From assembly GCF_000970025.1 (NCBI RefSeq), contig NZ_CP009528.1, positions 1,103,168-1,167,167 of the forward strand: 64,000 nt of DNA, written 5' to 3'. The DNA comes from Methanosarcina barkeri MS (GTDB taxonomy: Archaea; Halobacteriota; Methanosarcinia; Methanosarcinales; Methanosarcinaceae). The position numbers and the translations under genes are program-made. A model generated the notes under the pieces. It did no database searches and was not told the DNA's origin. It was given only the letters and a program-made list of their open reading frames with translations. Below are positions 45,295-55,276 of the stretch, in pieces (the first letter of the stretch is position 1; every line of letters starts with the position of its first letter).

Positions 45295-47277
45295 TTAAAC
45301 CAGACCTCTGCGCCTTTCACTCCTATATTCTTCAAAGAGGCTCTGCAATTCGTCCTGTTTGGCTTTGTGGCGTCTTGCATCGGCTTCTGTTTCCCAGTCT
45401 GCGATTGCGGCTTTAAGGGTTTCTGGTTCGGCCATTGCAAAGTCTTCAGCCCTCTCAAGCGGAATATTCTTTAAGACCGGCACATCGCCCTTAAAGAAGG
45501 TTTCCTCGGCTGCGTGCGAAATATCCTCAGGGATGATTACGGCACGAATTCCGGCTTCTACAAGGATCTGAGCGGTTGCAGTTCCGCCTCCGCTTGGGTT
45601 TTCAAGGAAAACTACATCACCTATCTTAAGCCCGTATTTTTCCTTTGCTTCGGAAATGGATTCCTTCGTAAACGCAGCAATAACTTTGACAGCTGTACCT
45701 TCGCCGCGGACCTCCATCTTCTGGATTTTACGCAGCTTGTTGCTTCTACGCCGCAGTTCCTTTACGGTTTTGCTTTTATGACTGACCTCTTTCTTCAGGT
45801 TTGCAATGGTTTCGTCCCTGATCTTGATTTCTTTTGATTTCCGAATTTCGCTGTAAGCTTCCTTTTTGAAGCTGTTTAACCTTGATTCAAGCTTTGAGAT
45901 TTTCCGATCTTTTGCAATCAGTTCTTTTTTTAATTCCTCAAGATATTCCTGAAGGTTCTGAATCTGCTCGCTCTGCCGCTGGACAGTTTCCCTCATTTTC
46001 AGGAGAGATTCATCAACTGCCCTGCCCTCCGGCTTTTCGGCATGTTCTTTTGGCTTTGGTTTTTCAGGCTCACCTGATGCTCGGGCTTTTTCAATTGCTG
46101 CTTCTATCGAAGCTCCACGGATAACATAGAACTTTATCAGCTCAAGATCTGCATTTTGAGGAGCTTTCTTTTCAATCCTGGAAAATATGTTTTTATAACT
46201 CCTGTAGGTGAGAAGGGCAGCAGTCAGTGCATCCCTTTCGTGGTCATTAGAGTAACCAAAAGTCCTTCCAAGCGCTATTTTTTCCTCAGCAGAAACCTCA
46301 ATACCAGGACTTGCAGGTACGGCATTGAAACTTCTTCGGATTTTCTCAACTGAACCCGGCATTGGAGTTACATCACTGGCAACAACCGCAGGTTTTCCGT
46401 ATTCGGCAATGAGTTTAACAACTTCATCAGGAGCCATTCCCCTGGAACTTTTCAAGTAAAGAAGCTCTCCGTCAAGAGAGAGAATCGCTATTCCAACGGT
46501 TGTTCCTGGATCGATTCCCACGATTGTAAACTTACGTCTCTGGTGCTTCGTTTTGAGGGGGACGTATCGGATTCTATCGCGTTCAACACTTCTTACGCTT
46601 ACCTGAGCATCGTTACTTGCCATTGGATGTATCGGTATCTCTCCACGTTTTGCATAGACAGTGAATTCAGATCTGACATAGCCTCCGAAACCTTTTACGT
46701 TTACGGTTTCGAACCTAATGCCTTTTTCTTGAGAAAGGTCTTTCAGGGCACTCTCAATCTCCCTGCTCCTTTGCAGCACAGCTCCATGTACCTTCCTACG
46801 GTATCGGTTCTGGCTCCAGCCTCCCCTTCCCAGGGAACGGGCTCTACTAACTTTAATTTTCGTAATATCTTCAAAAAGGGAAACCTCGTGCCCAACTCCC
46901 ATATCTGCAAGACGAGCACATGTTTCGGCTTCATCACTCGGGTTTTCGGGATTAAAAGAGAAACCGTGTTTCCGTGCAAGCCTTACAAGTGGTTCAGGAT
47001 GCAGCCCACCTGTAACCTGAACAAGTTTAACGCCCTCAGGCAGCTTTTCCATAAAAGAAAGGAGCTCGCGTCTGTCGGCTGCAAGCTCAAAAATATTGTC
47101 AACAGCTATTATCTCCGGCTTTTCCCTCTGAATCATATTAAAAATTTTCTGGCGACGGAGCATACTTTGATGGAAAATTTCCCCATCCTTAAGGATAGCA
47201 AGTGCATACCTGGGAAGTTCTCTTGCCCTTGGAGAGCCCCGGGCAATATCAATTCCATATATAATCCTTTTTTGCAT
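45295..47277 (-). CDS. DUF460 (COG2433) family protein with RNase H-like domain and coiled coil
   Basis: A 660-residue archaeal protein. Residues 1-230 form a first globular part (YGIDIARGSPRARELPRYAL). A RuvC/RNase H-like domain follows with FTIVGIDPGTTVGIAILSLD near residue 252 and SNDHERDALTAALLTYRSYK near 355. A long coiled coil (about 420-530) then precedes a C-terminal domain with KYGLKIGDVVFLENPSGGGT. The Asp-containing first strand suggests nucleic-acid cleavage or junction binding. It is monocistronic, and the next upstream gene is 715 bp away. Confidence 0.88.
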   Translation of the reverse strand: MQKRIIYGIDIARGSPRARELPRYALAILKDGEIFHQSMLRRQKIFNMIQREKPEIIAVDNIFELAADRRELLSFMEKLPEGVKLVQVTGGLHPEPLVRLARKHGFSFNPENPSDEAETCARLADMGVGHEVSLFEDITKIKVSRARSLGRGGWSQNRYRRKVHGAVLQRSREIESALKDLSQEKGIRFETVNVKGFGGYVRSEFTVYAKRGEIPIHPMASNDAQVSVRSVERDRIRYVPLKTKHQRRKFTIVGIDPGTTVGIAILSLDGELLYLKSSRGMAPDEVVKLIAEYGKPAVVASDVTPMPGSVEKIRRSFNAVPASPGIEVSAEEKIALGRTFGYSNDHERDALTAALLTYRSYKNIFSRIEKKAPQNADLELIKFYVIRGASIEAAIEKARASGEPEKPKPKEHAEKPEGRAVDESLLKMRETVQRQSEQIQNLQEYLEELKKELIAKDRKISKLESRLNSFKKEAYSEIRKSKEIKIRDETIANLKKEVSHKSKTVKELRRRSNKLRKIQKMEVRGEGTAVKVIAAFTKESISEAKEKYGLKIGDVVFLENPSGGGTATAQILVEAGIRAVIIPEDISHAAEETFFKGDVPVLKNIPLERAEDFAMAEPETLKAAIADWETEADARRHKAKQDELQSLFEEYRSERRRGLV

Positions 47278-47992
47278 GAGCGTCTATATTTTATTTCTTA
47301 TTCAATATATATTTAACTGCACTCGTTTTACTATTTAATACTATTTATTTATGTGGTATCTAGAGTTATTTTTGTGGTATCTAGAGTTATTTACAGACAC
47401 TTCAGGAAAGGCAGAACATTCTGGATAGCCCTTTCAGCTGTGTCCGAATAGTACGCGAAAAATCTATGATTTTATTTTTTATTTTACTGTGTAGTCCACG
47501 TAAAACTTCAGTTTACTGGTCGCAGTACACTTTACTACTTGGACTTTTTTTTCAGGACATTCTCCTATTTTTATATATTTTTAACTGTTTTGATCCTGTT
47601 TACAGTAATAGAGTCCCCTGATGATACTAATCCTGTTGATACGTCGACTTTATGTGAAATATACTTGCCTAAAATATTACCGAATATGAAATATACAGTT
47701 AAATTATAAAAACAGAAGTGGAAGAATTGAGCTATCTGAAATTGTCAGTTTTAATAAACTCTCATATACTTGATACTAACACGCGCCCGCATAAATTTGG
47801 GAACACTATCAAAAGTATCATATATGTGGACTATAAATATAACATTGGTATGTATTGAAAATACTTTACATATTTCTCGGGGTTTATTTTTAAAATCTTT
47901 TTTGATACGTGCACATTCTCGAGAAAAAATATGCATTTTAGCAAGATGTGTGTGAAAAACAACAAAATATTAAATAGTTTGAGGTGTAAAAG
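47278..47992. other. Intergenic region between divergent DUF460 and a secreted-protein gene
   Basis: A 21-bp tandem duplication TGTGGTATCTAGAGTTATTT lies at 47352-47393. The rest is AT-rich promoter DNA; CATATATGTGGACTATAAATATA near 47820-47842 is TATA-like. No other gene is credible. Confidence 0.4.
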
Positions 47993-48391
47993 ATGTTAAA
48001 AAATAGGCTTATAATAGCAGGTTTAGCGATGTGTTTAATCCTTGCAGCGGTTCCAGCAGTCTTGAGTGCTGCATCTTCTCAAGATATGGGAATAAGTCTG
48101 AGCTCAGGCAGTCAGCAGACAACAGCCCCAGCCTTATCGCAAAAATCAGTATCTACAACAGCTGTAAAGAATGGCATAGCAACAGAATACTGGCTTGAAC
48201 TGAAGCCCTATCCTTCCTCCAATACAAGAGCTCTTTGGCTCTATGCAGGTGGTGACTGGAGGTACTTATACAAACCAACCAGCAATATTGAAACCTCTGT
48301 ACAAAATGCATTCGCTAATCCTGACACCTTCCAGGTTAAAGTCTGGTATTCTGGAAACAAGATTGTTGGATTAGTAGTAATGACTAAGTAA
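47993..48391 (+). CDS. Small secreted protein, 132 aa
   Basis: A typical signal peptide (MLKNRLIIAGLAMCLILAAV, ending near ASSQD) precedes a Ser/Thr-rich stretch (residues 30-58) and a compact domain with aromatic residues: EYWLELKPYPSSNTRALWLY, AGGDWRYLYKPTSN and FQVKVWYSGNKIVGLVVMTK. GAGGTGTAAAAG precedes the ATG. I recognise no family; a small beta-rich extracellular domain is likely. Confidence 0.8.
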   Translation: MLKNRLIIAGLAMCLILAAVPAVLSAASSQDMGISLSSGSQQTTAPALSQKSVSTTAVKNGIATEYWLELKPYPSSNTRALWLYAGGDWRYLYKPTSNIETSVQNAFANPDTFQVKVWYSGNKIVGLVVMTK

Positions 48392-48916
48392 TTGTAAGCA
48401 AAGACGAATTTTTAAATTACATCAAAAAAAGAACCGTAAAGTCTGTTTACAGATTATGGCCCTGTATACTTATTAGGGCTTAAGCAGTTGCAGGCTTTTA
48501 GGTAACTTTTAATTTTTTAAAAAGCTTCATACAAAGAATTTTAGGTTTTATACGGGTTTTAATAAATAGGTAACAGAGTTTCTTGCATTCACTTTTTCTT
48601 GCAATCGCTTTTGGCAGATAATTTGTTTTTAATACTTTTTTATTGCATTTTTGCTGAAGAATACATTCGGATCAGTTTCAAGTATTTAGTATTTGAATAC
48701 CGTATCAAACAAAAAGACCTGAACTAAAAATATGTTTTAACTTAATCAGAACTTTTATAAAGTAGCCATTTTTCATTTTAGGACTTACTCTCTTGAGGAA
48801 CAAAATCAATTACATTAGAGACTGTGGATTAAAGTCACGTTCTAGACAGTTAACGGTTTAATGCTGTTGATTCTTCAGTTCAACTACGTAAGTTCTATAC
48901 TTAAAGGAGTTTTATC
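48392..48916. other. Intergenic region with an IS-like remnant
   Basis: It contains TTAGGGCTTAAGCAGTTGC at 48473 and, in reverse, CAACTACGTAAGTTCTATA ending at 48899 (listed separately), plus TTAGGACTTAC at 48778-48788. Remaining DNA is AT-rich and without genes. Confidence 0.45.
48473..48899. mobile_element. IS-like remnant with TAGGRCTTAMG ends
   Basis: Left TTAGGGCTTAAGCAGTTG and right (reverse complement) TATAGAACTTACGTAGTTG match at most positions, and an internal TTAGGACTTAC (48778) may be another nested end. The right end resembles the right end of the element at 32743-32863. Degenerate and without coding capacity. Confidence 0.45.
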
Positions 48917-51589
48917 TTAAACTCCCTTAAAATAATGCCCTGTAGTATACTCAACCCCTCTTGCAGGTTTCAGCCTGTTTTCTTTTCCTGCAAGGGCTTC
49001 CTTGTATGCCTTTATTATCTCTTTTATCTCAGCCTGAGTATTGAATGAAAGATCAAGCCGAAGCACATCCACACCGTAATCTTTCAGGTTTTTGACATAC
49101 TTCAGCATATCAAGCAATTTTGAGTTATAAATCAGGGTCCTGGTCCCCAGGCGCTTGACCGGAAATTCTGAACCTTCTTGGTCAACGAGAAGCACTTTGC
49201 TGCTTGTTCTTACAATTCTTCTGTCAACAAGAGGCTTTAAAAGATCATTTTCCGTAATAAGCATAAGTTCTCTGCCATAAACAAAAATTTCTGTCTGTCC
49301 TGAGACCTTGCAGGTTTGAAGGACCTCACAGATATTTTTTATCTCACTCAGGTTCAGTTCGCTTGAAAGAGTTGATCTGTACGCTCCTGCCTTGTAGAGA
49401 GTACTGGCCGTAAAAGCATTGAAAATATTGAACTCTTTTCCTGCAGTAAAAGGTATGGAAAGCTCTTTTGCAAGCTGTAAAGTCCCAAACTCAGAACAGG
49501 CTATCCCGAAGCCTGCATCTTTAATTTTTTCCAGCAGGGGTTTGAGTTTATCCAGTTCATAATCATGATTTATAAGAGGAACCCGAAAAACAATTTCGAC
49601 CCTTTCGGCTTTCAAATCTTCAAGTTTTTCTGCATTTTCGGGTGCAGAAAGCTCTTCAAACTTCGAAACCGGAACATATATAATATCTGCACCGGCGAAT
49701 GCAGCCTCAAAGAGAGAGGAACTTTCATTTACTTCAACACTAAGAAGGAGTCGCTTTGAAGCTGAATTTCTGCCCTGGGTTCTACTGAGAGTTTCACTGA
49801 GGGTTTCACTGAGGGTTTCACTGAGGGTTTCACTTAAGGTTTTGTTGAAGGTCTCATTGACAGCTGGAGTAAGTTCATCTTGATCACTCGCTTCACTGCT
49901 ATGGATTTCAGAGTCACACAGGTAACTGTAATCCTCAAGACTCGGATGCTTTTGTTCTTTCTTATCTACACTGAGGATTTTTTCCAGCAGGAGGTCTGCT
50001 GCCGTTCTCCTTGCGTTTTTCAGCACTCCAACCGGAATAAAAATATTTTCATCAGCATCGATTTCAACCGAAGCAGCCTCAAAAGAAGTATCCCCAAGGC
50101 TTTCCATTGCTTTTCGTATCTTCTCTACTGTAGTTGGGGATTTTTCAGCTTCCTGGACGACGTAATCATCCGTGAATTCCACAAATGGAGCCTCATCTGT
50201 GGTCTTCCGGATCTCTCTGGGCTTTTCATTTTCTTCTCCAATCATAACCGTAAATCGCTCTCCTTTCATGGCTCTTACTTTCAGGCTTACAGGAAGCGTT
50301 TTCAGTTTTGTTCTTTGAAGGGTATCGAGGAGCCGTGTGTCTGTTGTGAGGTAGAGTTCATCACCTCTCTGGACTGCTCTTCCGGTCTTCGAGCTTATTT
50401 CAAGCCCTAATTTTTCACCTTTTTTCGCGCTTTTTATATGCTCGCCTGAAATCGTGACTATACCTATAACTGCCGAGCCGAGCATCCGCTCTCGCGTGAA
50501 AATACTTATACCGTCTTTTACCTGGATGTCCTGATTCAGCCGAACTGTAAGTTTCGTATTCCCTTTTGAGCGGGAAATATCAAGGACTTTTCCAAGGAAC
50601 ACCCCGTAGTTTGAACTGTATTTAGGGTGGGATACGCCTTTTTCTCCAAGTATGAAGCCTCTTGTAAAACCCCGGTAAAAGAGTTTTGCAAGTTCGGTTT
50701 CTCTTGCTTCAAGTTCCTCTTTTGTCGGATTATCTCCTGGACCGCAGATTCCTTGGACTGCAGCTTTATAGGCAGCGGCACTCGCAGTAACATACTCGGG
50801 CTTTTTCATCCGCCCTTCGATTTTAAGGCTTACAACTCCGGTTTTTACGATATCCTCAAGCCCTGTTATTGTGGAGAGTTCGGCACAGCTTATGGGATAA
50901 CTGCCTCCGATATGCCTTTCGTCAACTTCCCTGCCATTTACCACGAATCTGTACTTGCGTCGGCAGGGCTGGGCACAGGCTCCTCGATTTGCACTCTTAC
51001 CATGCAGGAAACTGCTGAAAAGACATTTGCCCGAATAGGAGTAGCAAAGAGCTCCGTGAACAAAAACCTCAATTTCCGCTTTTGAGTGATCCACTATGTC
51101 CTTTACCTCAGCCGCAGTAAGTTCCCTTGAGACTATAACTCTTTTTACTCCCATTCCTGCTACAAAATTAACTCCTCTTTTATTATGGATGGTCATCTGG
51201 GTACTTGCATGAATATCGAGGTCCGGATAGATTTCATTTAAAAGCCTGAGAAGCCCCAGATCCTGAAGAATAAGTGCATCGACTCCGGCTGCATATGCAC
51301 AGTCTGCTATATCAAGCGCGTGCTGCAACTCTTTTTGCTTGATCGGTATATTGAGAGCCAGGTAAACAAGAACTCCGTGTGAGTGTGCCAGTTTCACAGC
51401 TTCGTCAAGATTCTCAAGAGTGAAATTCTTTGCACCCTGACGGGCGTTGAATTCGCCAACCCCGAGATAGACCGCGTCAGTTCCTCCTCGAATTGCGGCA
51501 AGAAGGGTTTCTTCGTCGCCTACGGGAGCCAGGACTTCAGGAGGAGTACAGGTATAATTAGGAGTACAGGTATAATTTTCAGTAGACAT
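48917..51589 (-). CDS. Large U32 family peptidase
   Basis: An 890-residue U32 peptidase. The N-terminal barrel has PPEVLAPVGDEETLLAAIRG and NARQGAKNFTLENLDEAVKL. The family signature EVFVHGALCYSYSGKCLFSS is near residue 172, followed by RGACAQPCRRKYRF with further cysteines. A C-terminal region after residue ~600 resembles a second barrel-like domain. Between them a four-fold TLSE repeat (FNKTLSETLSE..., about residue 598) is encoded by 12-bp DNA repeats. U32 members modify 23S rRNA or tRNA; this one may be an RNA hydroxylase or peptidase. The extreme N-terminus has a duplicated YTCTPN. Confidence 0.88.
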   Translation of the reverse strand: MSTENYTCTPNYTCTPPEVLAPVGDEETLLAAIRGGTDAVYLGVGEFNARQGAKNFTLENLDEAVKLAHSHGVLVYLALNIPIKQKELQHALDIADCAYAAGVDALILQDLGLLRLLNEIYPDLDIHASTQMTIHNKRGVNFVAGMGVKRVIVSRELTAAEVKDIVDHSKAEIEVFVHGALCYSYSGKCLFSSFLHGKSANRGACAQPCRRKYRFVVNGREVDERHIGGSYPISCAELSTITGLEDIVKTGVVSLKIEGRMKKPEYVTASAAAYKAAVQGICGPGDNPTKEELEARETELAKLFYRGFTRGFILGEKGVSHPKYSSNYGVFLGKVLDISRSKGNTKLTVRLNQDIQVKDGISIFTRERMLGSAVIGIVTISGEHIKSAKKGEKLGLEISSKTGRAVQRGDELYLTTDTRLLDTLQRTKLKTLPVSLKVRAMKGERFTVMIGEENEKPREIRKTTDEAPFVEFTDDYVVQEAEKSPTTVEKIRKAMESLGDTSFEAASVEIDADENIFIPVGVLKNARRTAADLLLEKILSVDKKEQKHPSLEDYSYLCDSEIHSSEASDQDELTPAVNETFNKTLSETLSETLSETLSETLSRTQGRNSASKRLLLSVEVNESSSLFEAAFAGADIIYVPVSKFEELSAPENAEKLEDLKAERVEIVFRVPLINHDYELDKLKPLLEKIKDAGFGIACSEFGTLQLAKELSIPFTAGKEFNIFNAFTASTLYKAGAYRSTLSSELNLSEIKNICEVLQTCKVSGQTEIFVYGRELMLITENDLLKPLVDRRIVRTSSKVLLVDQEGSEFPVKRLGTRTLIYNSKLLDMLKYVKNLKDYGVDVLRLDLSFNTQAEIKEIIKAYKEALAGKENRLKPARGVEYTTGHYFKGV
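49788..49835. repeat. In-frame 12-bp repeat inside the U32 gene
   Basis: GAGGGTTTCACT repeats four times, with further partly matching units on both sides, encoding TLSE on the minus strand. It lies in the linker between the two domains, so length change should be tolerated. Confidence 0.9.
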
Positions 51590-51803
51590 TTTTGATCAGT
51601 TTGTTCTTTCCAGCTGGAAGGTTTTGTAACTATGAAGAGAAAGCTATACAAACGGCTTACATGAAAAGCTTAGCAGAATGCAGGTAAATGAATAACGACG
51701 AATGAAGGTGAGTAACGGTGAGTAAAGGAATAAAGTTCAGTTTAAGACGTAAAGGTGCTTCTTGCATAAAAAATGGATGGGTAAGCCCTTGACTTTTATT
51801 GTA

Positions 51804-51933
51804 GAGCTGATCCCAAAACTCAAAATTGCTTCTCTGAATCCTGTATTCCGAACAATCAATCAAGTTTCTGATCATGAAAACAGTCCTGAAAATTCTTGAT
51901 GATTCAGAACGAAATGGCTTTTGGGATAGGCTC
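51804..51933. mobile_element. 130-bp MITE-like element (GAGCTGATCCCAAAAC ends), copy A
   Basis: Left GAGCTGATCCCAAAAC and right TTTTGGGATAGGCTC are near-inverted. GTA is present on both sides (51801-51803 and 51934-51936), consistent with a 3-bp target duplication. Internal sequence is similar to copy B at 55277-55405. Confidence 0.75.
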
Positions 51934-52011
51934 GTAGAGAAAACTTATTGAAAAACTGAAAACCATAAACTTACCGTTGTCGTAAATCTGATCTTATTGT
52001 TATCGTAAATC

Positions 52012-52090
52012 GTATTTTCTTCAAATTATATGAATAAAAGCAGTAATATTCTTTCTGTGGTTGAAGATCCATTAAATTTGAAGAGGATAC
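52012..52090. mobile_element. 79-bp MITE-like element (GTATCCTCTTCAAATT family)
   Basis: Left end GTATTTTCTTCAAATT (two changes from the family end) and right end AATTTGAAGAGGATAC. CGTAAATC on the left (52004-52011) and TGTAAATC on the right (52091-52098) form an 8-bp near-perfect target duplication. Confidence 0.7.
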
Positions 52091-52650
52091 TGTAAATCAT
52101 ATTTATTTTGGATCTGTAGCTGTTCATTTCAGGCTTATTTTCGTTTATTTGCAAAGTTAATAGCTCTTGAGTAAATCTAATGTTTTTCCAGAGTTTTTAG
52201 TCAGAGCTGAACCGTTTTATTCATGCTTTTACCTTTAGACATATTAATGAGTGCTGTTGCCTAAAACGGAAATAGTTTATCTATTTAAATGCTTTTAAGA
52301 CTTCAAATAAAATAACCTGTTAAAATAAAAAAGAATGCAAATCTATTTATAAATATAAATAATTTTTAATATATAAAATTTGCTTAAAATTAGCTGTGAT
52401 CAGATAACTATCTGAAGCTGGTTTTACTTGCTTTGTTGCATGATTGCACAGGATTTTGGTTCGTTTGAATCCCCTTTTACTCTTTAAACGGTGAAGCTTC
52501 GTAAAACGAATGTGTGCTGCAGGAATGCGCACAAATTAAACCACAGATTATATGCAGTTACCAGTTCGACATAGACAGACTAATTAATTCTGCAACAGGG
52601 CAGCTATACTTGAATCTGCGTATTTTCAGAAGCTTCGTCCAGGATGAGTT

Positions 52651-52908
52651 ATGACCTCATGCAAACTATTTGAGAGGACCGAATCTTATTATCTCGATCC
52701 TTCAAGAATAGGTAAAACTTTAAAAAGATATCAATCTCTAAAGAAACACAATACAACCTACTTCTCTTTGAACAGGTTCTTCCACCTGACAACGACAAAA
52801 AGAATCCCGGGATCTCAAAACCAGGCCTCTAAAAAGAAAGCACCAGAGTTTCAAAACCAGGCTTCTGAAAAGCTGGCTTTAATATTTAAGGAGGACCTGG
52901 AATGGTAA
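52651..52908 (+). CDS. Possible 85-aa leader ORF overlapping the MATE start
   Basis: AGGATGAG precedes its ATG, and its TAA stop lies within the MATE start (ATGGTAA), which would couple translation. The product is basic (MTSCKLFERTESYYLDPSRI, then a duplicated QNQAS stretch with Lys-rich linkers) and resembles no family I know. The ATGGTAA overlap and the ribosome site are the only support. Confidence 0.25.
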   Translation: MTSCKLFERTESYYLDPSRIGKTLKRYQSLKKHNTTYFSLNRFFHLTTTKRIPGSQNQASKKKAPEFQNQASEKLALIFKEDLEW

Positions 52909-54410
52909 GTGGCGAAGAAACGATAAGTAACGAAGAAATGAAATCCGGGAACATAGTGAATCTATTCTTGAAATTTGCATTCCCGACCGTCGTTGGAGTT
53001 GTCATTGCCGGAATCCAGGAAATAATTGACGGCTTTTTTATAGGAAATGCTATAGGAAGCTAGGGACTTGCAGCAATTACTCTAGCCTATCCCGCTTATA
53101 TGGTTATAATCGCTATTGGAGTAATTATCGGGATCGGTGCATCAAGTCTTGCGGCCTTCCAACTTGGAAAGGAGAACCTCAGCCGAGCTCTGGATATAGT
53201 ACACAATGCTTTTTCCTTGTGTCTTCTTACAGGAGCAGTTTTTACTGTAATCGGGATGATCTTCTGTGAAACCTCAATCAGCATCCTTGGAGCCAGCGGG
53301 CCTGCTCTAGCTTTTGCTCGCGATTACCTAAGGATTATCTTCGCTGGTTCAGTCTTTATGATTCTTTCAGTTGCCCTTGAACCACTGGTCAGAAACGACG
53401 GAAACCCCAGACTCTGTATGAATATCATGATTGCAGGAGTAATTGTAAATTTCGTGCTTGATTACTTTTTTATCATGCGTATGGGCATGGGAATGACGGG
53501 TGCCGCTTTTGCCACAATAGTTTCCTTTGCTCTCCCGGCATTGCTGTTCATGAATTACCTTTTTGGCAGGGAGGCAAAACTGAAACTCCGGCTTAAAGCC
53601 ATGAAGTTCAAACTCAGGATCCAGCTCCAGATTCTTAGAGCCGGCCTTCCGTCTTTCGTGATGCAGTTTTCACTAGCTCTCGTGCTCTTTGCATACAATT
53701 ACATGCTGCTCAGTTACGGATCCGAGCTTGCGGTCTCAGCCTATGGCATTATAGGATATGTCCTTTCAATATTTTCTATGCTTTTTGAGGGAATAGCCCT
53801 GGGAGTGCAACCGATTATAGGTTTCAACTATGAAGCTGGCTATTATGAAAGAGTTTCGAAAACCCTGAAACTGACAATTCTTTCATGCATCCTTACAGGA
53901 GTTTTCGGATTTCTATTAATCTCCCTTTTTCCCGAAAAAGTTGTGCAGATCTTCAGCCAGGGAGACTCCGAACTTCTGGAAGTTACCCTTCGAGGAATGA
54001 ATATTTTCATATTCTCTTTGCTCGTTGAAGGTACCGTGCTCCTCACTGCTATCTATTACCAGTCAATAAACCAAATCAGAGCAGCACTCTTTATATACCT
54101 TGGAAAGATTTTTGTTGTTCTTTTCCCTCTACTTTTTATCCTGCCGATCTTCTTCGGCCTGGATGGAGTCTGGGCTGCATCTCCGGCTACGGAATATATC
54201 ATGATGCTGGTAGTTGTGGGAATGCTGTCGAAGGAATTCAAGTTTCTAAGGCATTATGCAAAAGAAGCAGAGCCCAGACAATCAGCAAGTACAAAAAAAG
54301 CACTGCAGTTAGTCAGAAACAGTGGAATAGCTGATGTTGAGGAAAATCCCAAATTTGCTACTTTCAGGCCTGCCGAAAAAAGAGATATGTCGCGAGAGCC
54401 TCTTCCCTGA
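52902..54410 (+). CDS. MATE family efflux transporter with one in-frame TAG codon
   Basis: Reading from ATG 52902 (ribosome site AAGGAGGACC) gives a 502-codon gene with about 12 membrane segments, the usual MATE size. Segment 1 reads FPTVVGVVIAGIQEIIDGFF and is followed by IGNAIGS, TAG (53061-53063, codon 54), then GLAAITLAYPAYMV. The rest (to 54410) is intact, with paired ANFALDY-like NFVLDYFFIMRMGMGMTGAA and AIALGVQPIIGFNYEAGYYE motifs. A Gln or other residue is expected at codon 54. TAG is read as pyrrolysine in this genus, so either read-through or a recent nonsense mutation is possible. Confidence 0.8.
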
Positions 54411-54413
54411 AAT

Positions 54414-54550
54414 CCAGAGTTTCTGAAATTTAACTTTTATGAAATTCAGATTTTATGAAATTCAGATTTTATGAAATTCAGATTTTATGAAATTCAGATT
54501 TTATGAAATTCAGAGTTTCTGAAATTTAACTTTTATGAAATTTAACTTTT
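54414..54550. repeat. 16-bp tandem array flanked by a 33-bp direct repeat
   Basis: Four to five copies of TTTATGAAATTCAGAT lie between two copies of a ~32-base stretch (CAGAGTTTCTGAAATTTAAC + TTTTATGAAATT), at 54414-54445 and 54511-54542. Confidence 0.85.
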
Positions 54551-54623
54551 AAGGCTGTGAACTACCTCTCTCTGAATTTTTCGCCTAAAGGTTTAGATTT
54601 GAGAGAAAAGTGGTTCGCTTTAC

Positions 54624-55041
54624 TATTAGCCCCCTTGAAAAATGATTAGTTTTTTAAGGAATATTAAACCTTATTTGCCAAATATAATGTAGTGTCAGCC
54701 CTCCCCCAGTTAAGTTACATTCATTAAATGATCTATTTGCTGTTTAAATGATTTAAGTACTTTAATTGGTAAATTAAACGTTGATTTTTCCTTACTTTTA
54801 ACATTGAATTTTGTATGGATAAAAATGACATCAGATGCCTTATTTATAAATAAATATAAATTGTAAACGAATAAAGTATTTATCTCAATTTTTTCTTGAT
54901 TTAAAAGAGTATTATAGATTGTTTATCTAAAAAATTGATTTTTAGAGTGTACCTTAATTGGGGAAACTCTAAATGCATACCTATCATCTAAAATAAGCAT
55001 TGTATGCCCTTAGATTTAGTACTGATTTGGAAGGACCCTAT
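54624..55041. mobile_element. 418-bp repeated element, copy 2
   Basis: It is 99.5% identical to 23969-24386 (2 substitutions, no indel). TTTACTATT occurs at 54619-54627 and again at 55041-55049, a candidate target duplication at its edges. One substitution spoils the inner terminal repeat (AAGTTACA for AAGGTACA), so copy 1 is closer to the presumed ancestor. Confidence 0.85.
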
Positions 55042-55276
55042 TTACTATTTAAGGAAAATCCATAATGCATGCGTGCTATGTGCATGGCAAGCTATGTGCA
55101 TGACAATAAAGCATCTAAGCAAAGGAAGCATCTAAGTAAAGGATTTTAAAGATTTATTACAGGATGGACTCTGGATGAATCCATCCTAAAATTGGATTTG
55201 CTCTTCATTTTATTTATATTATAAAAATAGTATTTGTTATAAAATATGGAACATTGGAGTTTAGGATATTGTTATA

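Larger units (their letters stand above)
51590..52650. other. 1.06-kb intergenic region with two MITE-like elements
   Basis: It contains the 130-bp element at 51804-51933 and the 79-bp element at 52012-52090 (listed separately). AT-rich remainder with no credible gene. TGAGTAACGGTGAGTAAAGG (51709-51728) is a short duplication. Confidence 0.5.

Noticed and set aside
51657-51875. 72-aa minus-strand frame
   Set aside because: It overlaps a MITE-like element and has no coding signature.
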